Shown here: positions 17,763-25,770 of the stretch, one piece after another
Layout of the letters: each line of letters begins with the position of its first letter
Position numbering within the stretch: position 1 is the stretch's first letter
Source of the DNA: Victivallales bacterium
Lineage (GTDB): Bacteria > Verrucomicrobiota > Lentisphaeria > Oligosphaerales > Oligosphaeraceae
Direction: 5' to 3'
Assembly (NCBI GenBank): GCA_017617415.1
Contig: JAFZWH010000084.1
Location: 1-43,125 of the forward strand
DNA length: 43,125 bases
Notes under the pieces: model-generated
What the model was told of the DNA's origin: nothing
Seen by the model: the letters and a program-made list of their open reading frames with translations, nothing else
Database searches by the model: none
Program-made: the position numbers and the translations under genes

Positions 17763-19439
17763 ATGAAAATATTACGCTGCGAAGTCGCGCTTCTGCTTGT
17801 CACTCTTTCCGTGCTGATCCATGCGCAGTCCATGCGCGACCGCTGGTTCTATGTCAGCCGTTCCCTTGACAGCGACACGGATATCGAGGAGCTTTTCCCG
17901 CTGGTTGAAACGGCTTCCCGCGCCGGTCTGAATGGCATGCTCCTGTCCTGTGGAGTCGAAAACCATGCCGACTGGTCGCCGAAGCGGAAGGCGCGTTTGC
18001 AAGCGCTTCGGCGTCATTGTGATTTGCATGGCATCGAAATCATTCCCATCATCTGGTCCATTGGCTATGGCACCATGCTCGGCAAGAACCCCAATCTCTG
18101 CGCCGGAATGCCCGTCCTGGATGTGCCGTATCAAGTGTCGGGGAAGGAAGCGACCCTTATGGCGCAGGGAAACCCCGTCATCCCCAACGGCGATTTCGAA
18201 CTCCATGACGGGAACGTGTTTCCCTTTCAGGGATGGATTGACCGGCCGGGCGTCGTCTCCTTTGCGGATACGGAGATTCGCTATGGCGGAAAGTGCTCCA
18301 TCCGACTTGAGAACTTCGCTTCGGATCCCATCGGCGGCCATGGACGCATCTGCTTCAAGGCCAGTCTGCGTCCCAATACCATATACCGTCTTTCCTGCCA
18401 GGTCAGGATGGAGGACTTCTCGGAGAATCCACAGCATGCTTTCCGACTGCAATTCTATGGCGGAGACGAACCCCGGTTGTTGTCCAGCGCCCTGCCGACC
18501 ATTGACACGCAAGGTGAATGGACGTATGTCTCCATGATTTTTTCCTCCGGCGAATTGTCGGAAGGCAATCTCTATGTGGGAGTGTGGGGTGGAAAATACG
18601 GAAGAGTCTGGATTGACGACCTGAAACTCGAAATTGCCGGAGTGAACGAGGTGCTGCGCCGTCCGGGGACGCCATTTGTCGTGCGCAATGCCCTAAGCGG
18701 CCAAGTCTATGTGGAAGGCAAGGACTATGAGCCGATTCCTCCCCTGAAACGCTTTTTGGGGGACGCCGACGCTTTTTCGGAGAGCCTGGTCCTGAAACTG
18801 ACCGACCATTCCGCCATCCGGGACGGCGACCGGCTGGCCATCAGCTATTACCGTCCCGTCCGAAACGGCCATCAGCGCACGACCTGCATGTCGGAGCCGA
18901 TGCTTTACGATCTGCTGAAGAAGTCCGCCCATGAGATTGCGGAAGCGCTTCATCCGCGAAAGTGGTTCCTCAGCATGGATGAAATCCGCGCGGGAGGCAC
19001 TTGCGCCGCCTGCATGGCGCGAAATACGGACATGGCGCATATCCTCGCCGACTGCATCACCCGGCAGTGCCAGTTCATTCGGGAGGTCTGTCCTGAGGCC
19101 GAAATCTACATCTGGTCGGACATGCTCGATCCGGCCCATAACGCCCATGACAACTACTATCGCTGCAAAGGCACCTTCGCGGGCGTCTGGAACCTCATTC
19201 CCAAGAACCTCATCATTGCCTGCTGGCACAATGGAAGGAAATCCATGCCGTTTTTCTCCGGGTTGGGCTATCGCACGCTTGGAGCCGCATACTATGACGC
19301 CGACAGCCTGGATGGCTCTCGCGACTGGCTCCAGATATGCCGACAGACCCCAGGCTGCTGTGGCATCATGTATACCTCGTGGCAGAACAAATACCAGCTC
19401 CTCGGACCATTTGGCGACATGATCCGCGCCGCGGAATGA
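17763..19439 (+). CDS. Secreted glycoside-hydrolase-like protein with inserted carbohydrate-binding-type module
   Basis: 558 residues. A signal peptide (residues 1-21, LLLVTLSVLIHA-QS) indicates export. Residues about 25-120 and 370-555 read as the two halves of a TIM barrel (RAGLNGMLLSCGVENHADW; GIEIIPIIWSIGYG; WFLSMDEIRAGG; AEIYIWSDMLDP; GYRTLGAAYYDADSL). Residues about 135-290 form an inserted beta-sandwich of the CBM4/9 type (PNGDFELHDG...FQGWIDRPG; GEWTYVSMIFSSGELSEGNLYVGVW). The Asp-Glu pair in SMDEIRAGG lies where GH20-like barrels place their catalytic acid and its neighbour, but the family is not certain. The likely role is outer glycan degradation. It stands alone, between tRNA-Arg and a convergent gene. 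Confidence 0.65.
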   Translation: MKILRCEVALLLVTLSVLIHAQSMRDRWFYVSRSLDSDTDIEELFPLVETASRAGLNGMLLSCGVENHADWSPKRKARLQALRRHCDLHGIEIIPIIWSIGYGTMLGKNPNLCAGMPVLDVPYQVSGKEATLMAQGNPVIPNGDFELHDGNVFPFQGWIDRPGVVSFADTEIRYGGKCSIRLENFASDPIGGHGRICFKASLRPNTIYRLSCQVRMEDFSENPQHAFRLQFYGGDEPRLLSSALPTIDTQGEWTYVSMIFSSGELSEGNLYVGVWGGKYGRVWIDDLKLEIAGVNEVLRRPGTPFVVRNALSGQVYVEGKDYEPIPPLKRFLGDADAFSESLVLKLTDHSAIRDGDRLAISYYRPVRNGHQRTTCMSEPMLYDLLKKSAHEIAEALHPRKWFLSMDEIRAGGTCAACMARNTDMAHILADCITRQCQFIREVCPEAEIYIWSDMLDPAHNAHDNYYRCKGTFAGVWNLIPKNLIIACWHNGRKSMPFFSGLGYRTLGAAYYDADSLDGSRDWLQICRQTPGCCGIMYTSWQNKYQLLGPFGDMIRAAE

Positions 19440-19524
19440 GGTGCGTCTCCTCCGCCATGGTCGCCCGCCACTCGAAAGGGGAAGGTCTTGTTTCTCAAAT
19501 ATGCCATGCGGATATTTCGTCCAT

Positions 19525-19559
19525 AAAAAATCCCCCGGCTCACAGGGAACCGGGGGGGT
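19525..19559 (-). terminator. Rho-independent terminator of the DUF1508 gene
   Basis: Read on the minus strand, a GC-rich stem (CCCCCCGG...CCGGGGGA) is followed by TTTTTT. It lies 22 bp past the DUF1508 stop. The convergent plus-strand gene ends 85 bp away and may share it, although the T-run favours the minus strand. Confidence 0.85.
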
Positions 19560-19580
19560 AAAGCGGGGCAGGGCAAGAAG

Positions 19581-19910
19581 CTATGCCTCGACAACCTTGG
19601 CGTTGACGGCGTTCTTCTGGACGGATGCGATGCCTTTCTTCAGCGCCGCGTCAGTGGGATAGGTCTCGCTCTGACCGATGACCTGGGTGTTCTTCGCCTT
19701 CAGGACGAAGTACTTCTCGCCGTTCTTCGCGGCCTTGACCTCGAAGCGTGCCGCGTCAGCGGCGTTCTTCTGGACGGATGCGATGCCCTTCTTGGCGTAG
19801 GCCAGCGCCTTGTACTGCTGGCTGGTCAGAATCACCTCGCCGTTGGCGGCCTTCAGGTTGAAGAAGAACTTCCCGTTTGCTGCGGTCTTGATTTCGAATT
19901 TCCCTGCCAT
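19581..19910 (-). CDS. YegP-type DUF1508 protein, two tandem domains
   Basis: 109 residues from the ATG at 19910, with GGAGA 5 bp upstream. Two copies of the roughly 50-residue DUF1508/UPF0339 beta-beta-alpha unit follow each other (FEIKTAANGKFFFNLKAANGEVILTSQQY...KKGIASVQKNAADAA; FEVKAAKNGEKYFVLKAKNTQVIGQSETY...KKGIASVQKNAVNAK). Tandem duplication is standard for this family. The function is unknown, although members are small, abundant cytosolic proteins. The two units are also very similar at DNA level, indicating recent or homogenised duplication. It has its own leader hairpin and terminator, so it is monocistronic. Confidence 0.9.
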   Translation of the reverse strand: MAGKFEIKTAANGKFFFNLKAANGEVILTSQQYKALAYAKKGIASVQKNAADAARFEVKAAKNGEKYFVLKAKNTQVIGQSETYPTDAALKKGIASVQKNAVNAKVVEA

Positions 19911-19942
19911 TGCATTCTCCCTGGTTATTGGTGGATGACCAC

Positions 19943-19973
19943 GGCTCCACGCGGAGCCACCATGACTAATATA
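19943..19973 (-). promoter_or_regulatory. Candidate -10 box and leader hairpin of the DUF1508 gene
   Basis: On the minus strand TATATT (19973-19968) lies about 58 bp before the ATG. It is followed in the would-be leader by GGCTCC-GCGT-GGAGCC (19958-19943), a perfect 6-bp stem. No good -35 was found. The rest of 19974-20153 contains only the overlapping palindromes AAGCCTTAGGCTT and GGCTTTAAGCC (20111-20130). Confidence 0.35.
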
Positions 19974-20153
19974 GTGCATCATCCGTGGAAATATGATGAT
20001 AGGGCGTGTTTTGGGGAACGGAAAACCACAACCGGAACCTTTTTGGTGTTTCGCTACTGTGTTGGGTGGTGGCTAAAAAGTCTCGCGAAAAGCCTGAGAT
20101 CTGATGCCTTAAGCCTTAGGCTTTAAGCCTTAATTGTGGGGGTATCGCCAAAT

Positions 20154-20190
20154 GAAAAGGGGCTGTTGCCTTTCAATGGCAAACAGCCCC
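20154..20190 (-). terminator. Rho-independent terminator of the VOR/acyl-CoA synthetase operon
   Basis: On the minus strand GGGGCTGTTTGCC pairs with GGCAACAGCCCC (one bulged T) around a 7-nt loop, followed by TTTTCATTT. It lies 28 bp after the stop of the last operon gene. Confidence 0.9.
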
Positions 20191-20218
20191 TGGACTTCAA
20201 TGCCCTTTCAGGACTCGA

Positions 20219-22492
20219 CTACCCTTTTCGGGCCATTTCGCGGAGTTCCGTCCGGCGGATTTTACCGCTGGGGGTCTTGGGCATCGCGTCGATGAACTCG
20301 ATTTGGCGCGGATACTTGTATGGCGCGGTGTTCTTCTTCACATAGTCCTGGATTTCCTTGCGCAGTGCCTCGTCGCCGACTTTGCCGGGGGTGAGGACGA
20401 TGTATGCCTTCACGATCTGCCCGCGCACGGGGTCGGGGGCGCCGACCACTGCGCATTCGAGCACGTAGGGCAGCTCCATCATCACGCTCTCGACCTCGAA
20501 GGGGCCGATGCGGTAGCCGGAGGACTTGATGAGGTCGTCGCAGCGTCCGACATACCAGAAGTATCCATCCTCATCCTTCCACGCGGTGTCGCCAGTGTGG
20601 TAGAAGCCGTCATGCCAGCTTTCGGCGGTCTGTTCGGGCATCCGGTAGTATTCAAGGAAGAGCCCCGGCAGGTCGAACTTTTCGGCACGGACGCAGATTT
20701 CGCCAACCTCGCCGGTCGGGACCTCCTTGCCATCGGAGTCAAGCAAGACGACGTCGTAGGGCGGAACAGGCTTGCCCATGGAGCCGGGCTTCGGGGTCAT
20801 GCCAATCAGGTTGCCGAGCATGAGCGTGCTTTCGGTCTGTCCGAAGCCCTCCATGATGTTCAATCCGGTGGCCTTCTTGAAGAGGTTGAAGACCTCCGGA
20901 TTCAGCGCCTCGCCGGCGGTCGCGGCATAGCGGATGCAAGAGAGGTCGTACTTGCTCAGGTCCTCGCGGATGAAGAAGCGGTACATCGTGGGCGGAGCGC
21001 AGAAGGTGGTCACGTTGCTCTCGCGGATGAGCGGCAGCAGGTCCGCCGCGTCGAAGCGGTCGAAGTCATAGACCAGGACCGCGCTTTCGCAGAGCCACTG
21101 GCCGTAGAGCTTGCCCCACAGCGCTTTGCCCCAGCCGGTGTCGGAGATGGTCAGATGCAATCCGCCGGGCTGCACGTGATGCCACCAGCGCGCGGTCATG
21201 ATGTGCGCGAGCGAATAGGTGTGCGCGTGGACGACCATCTTCGGGTAGCCGGAGGTGCCGGAACTGAAGAACATGATCGCGGGGTCGGTCGCGCGAAGGC
21301 CCGCCGGCCGCGGAAAGTCGTCGCCGAACGCGGCCATCTCCTTGTCGAAGTCATGTTCGCCGGGGTCGGCTTCGCCGACCACGATGCGCAGCTTCACGTC
21401 GGGGCACTTTGCCTGTGCGGCGGCGACATGCGCGGGGATGCCGTCGTCGGAGACGTAGATCACCGCCGTGACTCCCGCCTTCTCGAAGCGGTACACGATA
21501 TCCTTTTCCTGGAGCTGGTTGGTGGCGGGGATGGCGATTGCGCCGATGCGGTGCAGGGCGGTCAGGATGAACCAGAACTGGTAGCGCCGCTTGAGCACGA
21601 GCATGACGCGGTCGCCTTTCTTGATGCCGAGGCTGGTCAGGTAGTTCGCCGTGCGGCGCGACTCCCTTGCCATTTCGGCGAAAGTGAACTCGCGTTTGTT
21701 GTGGTGCTTGTCGAAATAGAGCATGCACCGCTGGTCGGGGAGCTTCTTCGCCAGTTCGTCCAGCCCGTCGAAGGCGAAGTTGTAGTTTTCGGGATAGTGG
21801 AACTTGACGGACTCGAGCTTGCCGTCGGGGGCGAAGGTCTCGTCGAGGAAGCGATGATAGAAGACGGTCGGTGAGGCGGCGGGGTCGATGGCCTCCTGCA
21901 AATGGGGCAGTACGCTTTTCTGCTCGTCCTCTTCGCCCTTGATGACCACGGCGAGGAATTCGCAGGGCTCGTAGCCGATGGCGAGTTCTCCGTGGGGCAG
22001 GGCGGAGTTGTAGAGCACGCTGTCGCCGGGGTGCATGATTTCAACCTTGTCCTCGAACTGCACCTTCAGCGTGCCTTTGAGGATGTAGTCGAACTCCTCG
22101 CCCGCGTGGGTCTGGAGTGTGATGGGGGTGTCTTCCGGCTGCGGCGGAGCCTTCACGAGGAAAGGCAGCACGCCGCGGTTTTTCAGTAGCGATGCCAGAT
22201 AGAGATATTCGAAGCCACCCTTGCGGCGAATCGGCATGCCGTCGCCCTGACGGTTCAGGTGGTAGCTGGAGAGCTTGGGCGAGTGCCCCGTCACCAGCTG
22301 GCTGATGTCCACGCCGAAGCGCTCCGCGCAACGGAGGAGGAAGGTGAACGAGAAATCGACCTTCCCCTCCTCGTGGTCGAGGTAGTCTTGTTCACTCACG
22401 CCGGTAATAATCGCCATTTCCTGCTCGGAAATCTCGAGAATCGTGCGCAATTCACGAAGACGGCGACCAACATCGGCAAATTGAGTGTCCAT
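20219..22492 (-). CDS. XRE helix-turn-helix + cupin + acyl-CoA synthetase fusion
   Basis: 757 residues in three parts. Residues about 8-66 are an XRE-type helix-turn-helix (LRELRTILEISEQEMAIITGVSEQDYLDHEEG). Residues about 105-185 are a cupin_2 barrel (THAGEEFDYILKGTLKVQFEDK; PGDSVLYNSALPHGE). Residues about 205-757 are a complete AMP-forming acyl-CoA synthetase, with A3 FFSSGTSGYPK (about 408-418), A5 GFGQTES, the hinge region YHTGDTAWKDEDGYFWYVGRCDDLIK and A10 PKTPSGKIRR with the adenylation Lys744. The ligase resembles the medium-chain/aromatic acid group; the substrate is not readable. It is the last gene of the VOR operon (28 bp after the TPP/gamma gene), so acid activation and 2-oxoacid chemistry are coupled. 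Normally the XRE-cupin regulator is a separate protein of about 180 residues, so the fusion may be a ligand-sensing or autoregulating enzyme (inference). Confidence 0.88.
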   Translation of the reverse strand: MDTQFADVGRRLRELRTILEISEQEMAIITGVSEQDYLDHEEGKVDFSFTFLLRCAERFGVDISQLVTGHSPKLSSYHLNRQGDGMPIRRKGGFEYLYLASLLKNRGVLPFLVKAPPQPEDTPITLQTHAGEEFDYILKGTLKVQFEDKVEIMHPGDSVLYNSALPHGELAIGYEPCEFLAVVIKGEEDEQKSVLPHLQEAIDPAASPTVFYHRFLDETFAPDGKLESVKFHYPENYNFAFDGLDELAKKLPDQRCMLYFDKHHNKREFTFAEMARESRRTANYLTSLGIKKGDRVMLVLKRRYQFWFILTALHRIGAIAIPATNQLQEKDIVYRFEKAGVTAVIYVSDDGIPAHVAAAQAKCPDVKLRIVVGEADPGEHDFDKEMAAFGDDFPRPAGLRATDPAIMFFSSGTSGYPKMVVHAHTYSLAHIMTARWWHHVQPGGLHLTISDTGWGKALWGKLYGQWLCESAVLVYDFDRFDAADLLPLIRESNVTTFCAPPTMYRFFIREDLSKYDLSCIRYAATAGEALNPEVFNLFKKATGLNIMEGFGQTESTLMLGNLIGMTPKPGSMGKPVPPYDVVLLDSDGKEVPTGEVGEICVRAEKFDLPGLFLEYYRMPEQTAESWHDGFYHTGDTAWKDEDGYFWYVGRCDDLIKSSGYRIGPFEVESVMMELPYVLECAVVGAPDPVRGQIVKAYIVLTPGKVGDEALRKEIQDYVKKNTAPYKYPRQIEFIDAMPKTPSGKIRRTELREMARKG

Positions 22493-22520
22493 GACTTCTT
22501 TCTCCTATCGGGTGCGTTGT

Positions 22521-23996
22521 TTATGACTGTGCATTTTGCATTTTGGTATAGCCGAGCTTGCACGCCTCGGCATTCATGGCGACAATCTTGTCCTTGCCGG
22601 CGAAGCACTCCGCGATGGCGGCTTCGGCGGTCTCCTGGAACTTCGCGGCGTCGGCGGGGGTGAGGTAGTATTTGGTCAGCACTGCGCCGATGGCGCCGAG
22701 CATGACGGCGTTGGCGCACTTGAGGTTTCCGAACTCCTCGGCGATGTCTCCGGCGCTGATGGCGATTGCCTTCTGGCCGGGCTTGACCTTTGGCGCGTCC
22801 TTGATGGTCGAGCTGTCGTACATCAGCACGCCATTCTCGCCGAGTTCAGGCAGATACTTGTCGAGCGACGGCCGATTGAGCACGACGAGCAGGTCGCAGT
22901 TGCTATCGACAATCGGCGAGCCGATGGCGCCCTTGTTCAGGATGACCGCGCAGTTGGCTGTGCCGCCGCGCATCTCCGGACCATAGCTGGGCAGCCACGA
23001 CACGTTGAGGTTGCGGTATTTGCCCATCGCCGCCAGAATCAGTCCGAGGCTCAGCACGCCCTGGCCGCCGAAGCCGCCGATCTTGACGCGCAGTTCGCGG
23101 TCGAAGAGCGGAGATTCGAGCGACTCGTGTGCCTCATTGCCGCCAGGCATGGCGCGGTAGAGGGTCTCTTCGACCTTCGCGCGGTCATAGACTGGCGTGG
23201 CGCGCTTGACGGGCTCGCGCTCGTCCGCGACGTCCTTGAAGACGCCGAGCGGGAAGTACTTGGTCATGTTCTCCTCGATGAACTTGTCCATGTCGGCGGG
23301 CTTCAACTTGAGGTTGACGGGGCATCCGGAAAGCACTTCGACGAAGGCGAAGCCCTTCTTCTCCATGCTGATTTTGATTGCCTTGCGGACCGCCTTGCGC
23401 GCCTTGAGGATATTCGCGGGGGAGGTCAGCGCCACCCGCTCGACGTACACGGGGGCCTCCAGCTGGGAGACCATCTCGCAGACCTTCAGCGGGTAGCCCT
23501 CGGTGAGCGCATTGCGGCCGTAGGGGCTGGTCGTAGTCTTCTGTCCGAGCAGGGAGGTCGGTGCCATCTGCCCGCCGGTCATGCCGTAGATTGCGTTGTT
23601 GACGAAGAAGACGCAGTAGTTCTCGCCACGGTTCGCCGCCTGGATGAAGGCGTTGAAGCCGATTGCCGCGAGGTCGCCGTCGCCCTGGTAGCCGATGACG
23701 ATGCTCTCGGGATTGGCGCGGGTGAGACCCGTCGCCGCCGCGGCCGAACGACCATGGGGGACCTGCAGGCCAAAGCAGTCGAAGTAGAAATAGGCGAAGA
23801 CCGAGCAGCCGACGGGGCTGATCAGCGTCGTCTTGTCCTGAATGCCGAAGTCAGCGATGGCCTCGGCGATGAGCTTGTGCAGCACGCCGTGTCCGCAACC
23901 GGGGCAGTAGGACATGTTTTTCTTGATGGAGCCGGGACGCCGCTCAAACGTCTCGAAGAACCCTTTCGGGCGACCGAATTTCACCACTTCTGACAT
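22521..23996 (-). CDS. 2-oxoacid:ferredoxin oxidoreductase, fused TPP (beta) and gamma subunits
   Basis: 491 residues. Residues about 20-280 are the thiamine-diphosphate beta subunit: SYCPGCGHG with cluster-associated cysteines, IGYQGDGDLAAIG (the TPP/Mg GDGD motif), VNNAIYGMTGGQMAPTS. Residues about 305-480 are the gamma subunit, with GFGGQGVLSLGLILAAMG and SYGPEMRGGTANCAVI. In most VOR, KOR and IOR systems these are separate polypeptides. It decarboxylates a 2-oxoacid to acyl-CoA with ferredoxin reduction, or works in reverse. It lies 2 bp after the alpha-subunit gene. Branched-chain (VOR-type) substrates are likely from the similarity pattern, but KOR or aromatic specificity cannot be excluded. 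Confidence 0.9.
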   Translation of the reverse strand: MSEVVKFGRPKGFFETFERRPGSIKKNMSYCPGCGHGVLHKLIAEAIADFGIQDKTTLISPVGCSVFAYFYFDCFGLQVPHGRSAAAATGLTRANPESIVIGYQGDGDLAAIGFNAFIQAANRGENYCVFFVNNAIYGMTGGQMAPTSLLGQKTTTSPYGRNALTEGYPLKVCEMVSQLEAPVYVERVALTSPANILKARKAVRKAIKISMEKKGFAFVEVLSGCPVNLKLKPADMDKFIEENMTKYFPLGVFKDVADEREPVKRATPVYDRAKVEETLYRAMPGGNEAHESLESPLFDRELRVKIGGFGGQGVLSLGLILAAMGKYRNLNVSWLPSYGPEMRGGTANCAVILNKGAIGSPIVDSNCDLLVVLNRPSLDKYLPELGENGVLMYDSSTIKDAPKVKPGQKAIAISAGDIAEEFGNLKCANAVMLGAIGAVLTKYYLTPADAAKFQETAEAAIAECFAGKDKIVAMNAEACKLGYTKMQNAQS

Positions 23997-23998
23997 CT

Positions 23999-25063
23999 TC
24001 AGTTCCCTCCCTTCGCGAGTTTGCGGACATGACGGACCACGTCATCGACGGTGACCAGATTTCCGCCCATCCGATTCACCAGCGAGACCGGACGGGAGCA
24101 TTCGATGGCCAGCCTGATGTCGTCGATCATCTGGCCGTTGTTCAACTCCACGGACACGAAGCTCTTGGCGTGTTCCGCGTGCTTGCGGAACGCCTTCTTC
24201 GGGAAGGGGAAGAGCGTGAGCGGCCGGATGACTCCGGCGCGGATGCCTTCTTCGCGGAGCCGTTCGGCGGCGGTGCGGATCACTCGACCGCAGATGCCGA
24301 AGCCGCTGATGATGAACTCCGCGTCGTCGGCGAGGTATTCTTCGCAGCGCTGTTCGTTCTCCTCGATGCGGGCGTATTTTTCATTCAGATGGATGTTGAC
24401 CTTTTCGAGGTCCGCTGGCTCCATGTAGATGCTGGTGAGGTAGTTGGTGCGCGGGTTGACCTTGAAGTCCAGCGCCCATTCCGGCGATTCGCGGCGTGGG
24501 CGCGGCGCAGGCAGCGTCACGGACTCGAGCATCTGGCCGACCACGCCGTCGGTCAGCAGATAGACGGGCGAGCGGTACTGGTCCGCCAGGTCGAAGGCCA
24601 GTCCCGCGAAGTCGCACATCTCCTGCGCCGAGCCGGGGGCCAGCACGATGACCTTGTAGCCGCCGTGCCCGCCGCCTTTCGTGATTTGGTTGTAGTCGGA
24701 CTGCTCCGGCGCGATGTTGCCCAGGCCGGGACCGCCACGCATGACGTCGATGATGACGCAGGGCAGCTCCATCGTCGCGATGTAGGAGACGCCCTCCTGC
24801 TTGAGGCTGATGCCGAGGCCGGAGCTGGCGGTCATGACGCGTCGGCCGGCTGCGGATGCGCCCATTACCATGTTAATAGAGGCGGTTTCGCACTCCGCCT
24901 GCAGGAAGGTACGGCCCAGCAGCGGGAATTTCTCCGCCGCGGTCTGCGCGATTTCGCTGGCGGGCGTGATGGGATAGCCGAAGAAACAGTCGCATCCGGC
25001 CAGCAGCGCGCCATAGACGACCGCCTCGTTGCCCTTGAGAAGGAGTTTGTTGCTGTATTCCAT
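23999..25063 (-). CDS. vorB: 2-oxoacid:ferredoxin oxidoreductase, alpha subunit (VorB-like)
   Basis: 354 residues. It contains the pyrimidine-binding fold of PFOR-superfamily alpha subunits: LLKGNEAVVYGALLAGCDCFFGYPITPASEIA (residues about 8-39), ECETASINMVMGASAAGRRVMTASSGLG and MRGGPGLGNIAPEQSDYNQITKGGGHGGY. The last stretch is characteristic of proteins usually annotated as 3-methyl-2-oxobutanoate dehydrogenase subunit VorB. The C-terminal part (GVIRPLTLFPFPKKAFR) is the CoA/transketolase-C-like domain. It is preceded 3 bp upstream by the ferredoxin subunit. The substrate assignment is by family resemblance only. Confidence 0.88.
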   Translation of the reverse strand: MEYSNKLLLKGNEAVVYGALLAGCDCFFGYPITPASEIAQTAAEKFPLLGRTFLQAECETASINMVMGASAAGRRVMTASSGLGISLKQEGVSYIATMELPCVIIDVMRGGPGLGNIAPEQSDYNQITKGGGHGGYKVIVLAPGSAQEMCDFAGLAFDLADQYRSPVYLLTDGVVGQMLESVTLPAPRPRRESPEWALDFKVNPRTNYLTSIYMEPADLEKVNIHLNEKYARIEENEQRCEEYLADDAEFIISGFGICGRVIRTAAERLREEGIRAGVIRPLTLFPFPKKAFRKHAEHAKSFVSVELNNGQMIDDIRLAIECSRPVSLVNRMGGNLVTVDDVVRHVRKLAKGGN

Positions 25064-25066
25064 AAG

Positions 25067-25306
25067 TCATTCCTCCCCAGTGATTTCAAAGACGGTGATC
25101 GCGCCCGGCTCGGGACAGGTGTAGAAGCACGCTCCACAGCCGATGCAACCATCGCCGACATACTCGGCGTAAGGCACGCCCATGATGTTGAGGGCACTCC
25201 CCAGCTTCAACAGCTTCTTCGGACAGGCGTTCACGCAACGCCCGCAGCCCTTGCACTCGTTGGGTTCCGGATGGCACCGGAATTTCTTTTTGACAACCTG
25301 ACTCAT
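25067..25306 (-). CDS. 2-oxoacid:ferredoxin oxidoreductase, 2[4Fe-4S] delta subunit
   Basis: 79 residues with two complete C-x2-C-x2-C-x3-C motifs (CKGCGRCVNACPKK; CIGCGACFYTCPEPGA), giving two [4Fe-4S] clusters that pass electrons from the TPP subunit to free ferredoxin. It is the first gene of the operon delta-alpha-(beta+gamma)-synthetase and starts MSQVVKKKFRCHPE. A promoter candidate lies about 60 bp upstream. Confidence 0.92.
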   Translation of the reverse strand: MSQVVKKKFRCHPEPNECKGCGRCVNACPKKLLKLGSALNIMGVPYAEYVGDGCIGCGACFYTCPEPGAITVFEITGEE

Positions 25307-25365
25307 GATAGCCTATCTTTTATCTAAGAAGGACAAGGATTTCCAGTGAATTAGACAAACTCCTT

Positions 25366-25393
25366 AATATACACTCAAAATCGCTGTTTTCAA
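25366..25393 (-). promoter_or_regulatory. Candidate promoter of the VOR operon
   Basis: On the minus strand TTGAAA (25393-25388) and TATATT (25371-25366) are spaced by 16 bp, and AAGGAG follows directly. The start codon is 60 bp downstream. The rest of 25394-25545 shows no other feature. Confidence 0.5.
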
Positions 25394-25545
25394 GTGGATT
25401 TACCCTACGTGTGTTAAGATAGCCGGGCGGCGGGGATGCTGTCATAACTCTATGAGAATTAAGAAAAAATGGCATGAAGATACGCCAAAGTTTTGGTCCA
25501 TGGCTTCTCCATTGAACGAGTCATCTTTTCTTTTGCAGAGTTTCA

Positions 25546-25574
25546 TTGGAAAAATTGGAATATGCCTCTATATT
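25546..25574 (+). promoter_or_regulatory. Promoter of tRNA-Leu
   Basis: TTGGAA (25546-25551) and TATATT (25569-25574) with an ideal 17-bp spacer lie 17 bp before the first tRNA base. Confidence 0.7.
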
Positions 25575-25591
25575 ATGTCGCATACCCAAAA

Positions 25592-25678
25592 GCCAGAGTG
25601 GCGGAATTGGCAGACGCGCTAGACTCAAAATCTTGTTCCCGTAAGGGAGTGTGGGTTCGATTCCCACCTCTGGTACCA
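25592..25678 (+). tRNA. tRNA-Leu (anticodon CAA)
   Basis: 87 nt with the long variable arm of class II tRNAs and encoded CCA. The acceptor stem pairs GCCAGAG with CTCTGGT. The anticodon stem is CTAGA/TCTTG with one T-T mismatch, and the loop CTCAAAA gives anticodon CAA for TTG codons. The variable arm is TCCC-GTAA-GGGA and the T arm GTGGG-TTCGATT-CCCAC. Confidence 0.95.
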
Positions 25679-25695
25679 TTTTCAGCCAGGAAATT

Positions 25696-25736
25696 GCCAC
25701 CTTTTTGCCAATATTAGGCAAACGGTGGCTTTTTTT
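25696..25736 (+). terminator. Rho-independent terminator of tRNA-Leu
   Basis: GCCACC...TTGCC pairs with GGCAA...GGTGGC, followed by seven T. Its outer arms are identical to those of the tRNA-Arg terminator at 17682. Confidence 0.92.
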
Positions 25737-25770
25737 ATGGGATTTATACAGTTGACTTGCCTAAAGCCAT

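Noticed and set aside
20303-21874. 523-codon plus-strand frame opposite the acyl-CoA synthetase
   Set aside because: It is antisense to a protein with complete A3, A5 and A10 motifs. Long antisense frames are expected at this GC content.
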